Positions 61,488 through 64,000 of a stretch of DNA of 64,000 bases are shown piece by piece. The notes beneath the pieces are model-generated. The model was not told the DNA's origin. It ran no database searches and saw nothing but the letters and a program-made list of their open reading frames with translations. Each line of letters opens with the position of its first letter. The first letter of the stretch is position 1. The position numbers were made by a program, and so were the translations under genes. This DNA comes from Rhodococcus sp. WMMA185. GTDB taxonomy: Bacteria > Actinomycetota > Actinomycetes > Mycobacteriales > Mycobacteriaceae. The DNA lies in contig NZ_CP017014.1 of the NCBI RefSeq assembly GCF_001767395.1, forward strand, positions 2,984,501-3,048,500, read 5' to 3'.

Positions 61488-61519
61488 CTGTTGGTGACGT
61501 AGACGCGGGACCCAAACGG
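61488..61519 (-). pseudogene. remnant of a YVTN propeller gene
   Basis: 32 bases identical at 31 positions to 63014-63045, the last blade of propeller gene 4. On the minus strand it encodes PFGSRVYVTNS but has no surrounding propeller frame. It is a scar of a lost or rearranged array member. Confidence 0.75.
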
Positions 61520-61534
61520 GTCTTCGAAATCAAC

Positions 61535-61568
61535 GACGCCGCAACCCGATCCATCGGGTGGCGGCGTC
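61535..61568 (-). terminator. terminator of propeller gene 3, duplicated sequence
   Basis: Hairpin GACGCCG...CGGCGTC with inner ACCCGA/TCGGGT, nearly identical to the one after propeller gene 2, located 57 bases downstream of the gene 3 stop. Confidence 0.7.
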
Positions 61569-61625
61569 ATCTGGTTAGGACCAGAGCAAGTGTCGGCTGC
61601 CTGCGCTTCCGGCGCTCCTACCCGC

Positions 61626-62672
61626 TTACGAGCCGAAGCACAGCGATCCGGTGCACTTGCCGCTGTCGATGGCGACCACCGACAACGTAGCGTCGTTGTT
61701 GTTGGTGACGTAGGCCCGGGATCCGTCCTCAGAGACCGCCACAGCTTCCGGACCGTCCCCGACCATCAAGGTCTCGATGACGGTGTTAGTGGCTGTATCG
61801 ATCACCCGGACCGAATCATCATTGAAGGCGGTGACGTAGACCCGGGATCCGTCCGGAGTGACAGCCACCCCGATCAGGTTGTCCCCGACCGCGTCGATAG
61901 CGACTGCTTCGTTCGTGGCGGTGTCGATCACCGACACCGAACCGCCACTGCTGTTGGTGACGTAGACGTGGGACCCGTCCGGAGTGACCGCAATCCCCCG
62001 CGGTTCGGCGCCGACCGAGACGGTGGTGAGCACGGCGTTCGTGGCGGTGTCGATCACAGACACCGAATCATCGACCGTGTTGGCGACATAGACTTCGGAA
62101 CCGTCCGGGCTGACCGCCACATCGATCGGCCCGTCACCGACCCCGCCGATATCGACTGCTTCGCGGGTGGCGGTGTCGATCACCGACACCGAGTCTTCGT
62201 CGACGTTGGCGACGTACACCTTGGTTCCGTCGGGGGCGACCGCCAATCCGTACGCCCCCACACCGACCGCCACGGGATCGGCCACGGCGTTCGTGGCGGT
62301 CTCGATCACCGACATCGAATTGTCGCGCGTGGTGACGTACATCCATTTTCCGTCCGCACTCACGGCCACATCCAGCGGCCCGGCACCGACCGGGATGGTG
62401 CCGATGAGATCATTCGTGGCGGTGTCGATCACCGACACCGAATCGTTGTCGACGGTGGCGACGTACGCCCGGGTTCCGTCCGGGCTGACCGCCACCCCAA
62501 CAGGGTCGGCTCCGAGACGGACGGAGTCCATCACGGAATCCGCATTCGCTGTCGCCGTCCCCACACCCGTCATACCAAGCGCCAGCGCGGCAGTGACTGT
62601 CAACCCGGAGAACAAACGCGCCGGGCGCCCACTCACCGTGGGGTACCCACGAAAACTACTGAGTCCATTCAC
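61626..62672 (-). CDS. exported seven-bladed YVTN propeller, array member 3
   Basis: 348 residues from GTG 62672, in the same start context as member 2. A signal peptide ending TANA|DSVMD is followed by seven blades (VAVTPDGSHVYVTNSSGGSV and others) and the tail SGKCTGSLCFGS. Blade-by-blade it pairs with member 2 (for example both have VYVTAFNDD in blade 6), showing that the two genes duplicated as whole units with their leaders. Confidence 0.88.
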   Translation of the reverse strand: MNGLSSFRGYPTVSGRPARLFSGLTVTAALALGMTGVGTATANADSVMDSVRLGADPVGVAVSPDGTRAYVATVDNDSVSVIDTATNDLIGTIPVGAGPLDVAVSADGKWMYVTTRDNSMSVIETATNAVADPVAVGVGAYGLAVAPDGTKVYVANVDEDSVSVIDTATREAVDIGGVGDGPIDVAVSPDGSEVYVANTVDDSVSVIDTATNAVLTTVSVGAEPRGIAVTPDGSHVYVTNSSGGSVSVIDTATNEAVAIDAVGDNLIGVAVTPDGSRVYVTAFNDDSVRVIDTATNTVIETLMVGDGPEAVAVSEDGSRAYVTNNNDATLSVVAIDSGKCTGSLCFGS

Positions 62673-62877
62673 ATGCGTCTCCAGTCTTACGAGGAACAAC
62701 CCGGATCGAGATTCACTCTGGGAGAGTTGACGGTCGGGTATGAACACCAATCAACCCACCGGAGGCTAACAGACCGTTCCCGATCCCGACGCTGATTCCA
62801 TCGACCACCCAAGGAACCCATCAGGCCACACGAGATAGACACTTTCGCTGCATCTTTGGCTACCAACGTCACGACAT
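62656..62877 (-). repeat. duplicated leader/promoter unit, copy B
   Basis: Counterpart of 61200-61421, covering the start of propeller gene 3 and its upstream region. Scattered single-base differences and one short indel separate the copies. Confidence 0.9.
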
Positions 62878-62901
62878 CCACTTGTCCCCGGCAGGCGGTT
62901 A

Positions 62902-63990
62902 TCAGCTGAAGGTGCTGCCCACCCCCGAACCGCTACCGGTCAACGACCCGAAGTCGATACACAACGACCCGAGACATCTGTCGATCGCGATCACCGACAC
63001 CGTGTCATCCTCACTGTTGGTGACGTAGAGGCGGGACCCAAACGGCGTGACCGCCAGAAAACTCGGGCCGCTCCCGACCGGAATGGTGTCGACCACGGTG
63101 TTCCCGGCGCTCTCGATAGCCTGCACCGTGTCGGCGCCATTGTTGGCAACGTAGACGCGGGACCCGTTCGGGGTGACCACCACCCCGGCCGGGTCGCCCC
63201 CAACAGGGACGGTACCGACCAGGTTGTTCCCGACAGTTTCGATCACCGCCACCGTTCCGTCATTGTTGTTGCCGACGTAGACCCGGGATCCGTCCGGGGT
63301 GACTGCCACCCCGATTGGGCCGTTCCCTACCCCAACAGTGGTGACCACGGTGTTATCGACGGTCTGGATCACCGACACAGAATCGCCAGTGAGATTGGTG
63401 ACATAGACGTGGGACCCATCCGGGGCCACCGCCACCCCGATCGGGAAGATCCCGACCCCGACGGTGGTGACCACGGTGTTGTCGACGGTCTGAATCACCG
63501 ACACAGAATTGTCACCGGTGTTGGCGACGTAGACGTGGGACCCATCCGGGGCCACCGCCACCCCGAAGGGGCCGTTCCCGACATTGATGGTGGAGACGGC
63601 GGTGTTGCCAGCGGTATCGATCACAGACACCGTGCCGTCGTCACGGTTGGTGACGTAGGCGAGGGACCCATCCGGGGACACGGCCACCCCGCGGGGGGCG
63701 GCCCCCACCGTCACGGTGTCGACCAAAGTGTTCGTGACGGTGGCGATCACCGATACCGTGTCATCGGCACCGTTGGCGACATAGGCACGCAACCCGTTCG
63801 GGCTCACCGCCACCCCGTTCGGGAATTCCCCCACCGGAATGGTGTCGATGACGGTATCCGCTGTCGCTGTCACCGGCCCCAATCCGAAAGTACCGAGCAC
63901 GATTGCGAAAATGGTTGCCGAGCCGAGCGCCAGACGCCGGGCACGCCCACGAATCGTCGAGTAGCCGCCGAAACTCCTCTGGTGATTCAC
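62902..63990 (-). CDS. exported seven-bladed YVTN propeller, array member 4
   Basis: 362 residues from GTG 63990 (GGAGAG upstream; the out-of-frame ATGTGA just before is shared with members 2 and 3). A signal peptide ending TATA|DTVID, seven blades of 42 residues, then IDRCLGSLCIDFGS extended by a Gly/Ser stretch (LTGSGSGVGSTFS) that the other members lack. Blades 3 and 4 are nearly identical over long stretches (SVSVIQTVDNTVVTTVGVG twice). The frame is complete inside the window; its promoter would be beyond the right edge. Confidence 0.87.
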   Translation of the reverse strand: MNHQRSFGGYSTIRGRARRLALGSATIFAIVLGTFGLGPVTATADTVIDTIPVGEFPNGVAVSPNGLRAYVANGADDTVSVIATVTNTLVDTVTVGAAPRGVAVSPDGSLAYVTNRDDGTVSVIDTAGNTAVSTINVGNGPFGVAVAPDGSHVYVANTGDNSVSVIQTVDNTVVTTVGVGIFPIGVAVAPDGSHVYVTNLTGDSVSVIQTVDNTVVTTVGVGNGPIGVAVTPDGSRVYVGNNNDGTVAVIETVGNNLVGTVPVGGDPAGVVVTPNGSRVYVANNGADTVQAIESAGNTVVDTIPVGSGPSFLAVTPFGSRLYVTNSEDDTVSVIAIDRCLGSLCIDFGSLTGSGSGVGSTFS

Positions 63991-64000
63991 ATTTCTCTCC

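Larger units (their letters stand above)
61218..61625. other. 408-bp intergenic region of the propeller array
   Basis: From the gene 2 start outward it holds copy A of the duplicated leader (to 61421), about 65 bases without recognised features, a 32-bp propeller-gene remnant (61488-61519) and the duplicated terminator hairpin of gene 3 (61535-61568). Confidence 0.7.

Noticed and set aside
58854-63990. Periodic DNA repeats of about 126 bp suggesting a CRISPR or satellite array
   Set aside because: The period corresponds to 42-residue YVTN blades in open frames. The units diverge like coding sequence and have no constant-length unique spacers.

Overview
The window is high-GC actinobacterial DNA and most resembles Rhodococcus or a close mycolic-acid relative. 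The reasons are a DosS/DosR-like pair with DosR-type boxes, the rhodanese-metZ pair, FprA, CobF, a DUF1023 hydrolase and EspC-like protein, LigD with the POL-PE-LIG domain order, F420-dependent oxidoreductase and DesA-type desaturase genes, and many GTG starts with 4-base stop/start overlaps. No phage structural genes, transposases, rRNA or CRISPR arrays were seen. All family assignments come from reading the sequence and from memory of the families; no database search was run.

Region by region: (1) 1-5553, minus strand: a translationally coupled operon in the order acyl carrier protein, acyl-CoA dehydrogenase, KASIII-like protein, FkbH-like protein, free-standing adenylation domain and an EntF-like condensation-domain NRPS that runs off the left edge. 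It looks like a small hybrid natural-product pathway using an ACP-bound C3 unit. (2) 5647-16976: a TauE transporter, a HAD phosphatase, a secreted NHL propeller and another exported protein, a type VII secretion-flavoured locus (DUF1023 hydrolase, LppA-like lipoprotein, EspC-like protein), rhodanese-metZ, fprA, an amidohydrolase and a secreted protein with eight tandem DRR heptads. (3) 17281-21810: sugar kinase, Fpg/Nei glycosylase, cobF, thyA-folA, cupin. (4) 21856-31172: a hypoxia/nitric-oxide island with a DosS-like kinase that keeps the heme histidine, a convergent DosR-like regulator, an Acg-like nitroreductase, a DesA-like desaturase, two tandem universal stress proteins around an F420 oxidoreductase, and nsrR-hmp. 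Two DosR-type boxes sit at 24264-24283 and 29320-29339. (5) 31176-39647: a GCS2-family ligase, three CycA-type amino-acid permease paralogues interrupted by an M23 peptidase, and a dienelactone hydrolase.

(6) 39755-45760: a tRNA-Arg(CCT) followed by sparse, largely unrecognised genes: small membrane and secreted proteins, a two-TM coiled-coil protein, a seven-bladed YVTN propeller and an SPFH-like lipoprotein. This may be an accessory segment. (7) 45975-58760: methyltransferase, ligD, an SRPBCC protein, then a LytS/LytTR two-component system leading into two sodium:solute symporters (one is actP with its DUF485 partner), a lipase-like lipoprotein and a CPA1 antiporter. (8) 58854-63990: four consecutive exported seven-bladed YVTN propeller genes, with duplicated leaders, duplicated terminators, a 32-bp remnant of a propeller gene and a shared Cys-containing C-terminal tail.

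The best candidates for new biology are the FkbH/KASIII/NRPS operon with its active-site-degenerate KASIII, the tandem propeller array with its common tail, the DRR-heptad protein and the conserved upstream element of the three permease genes.
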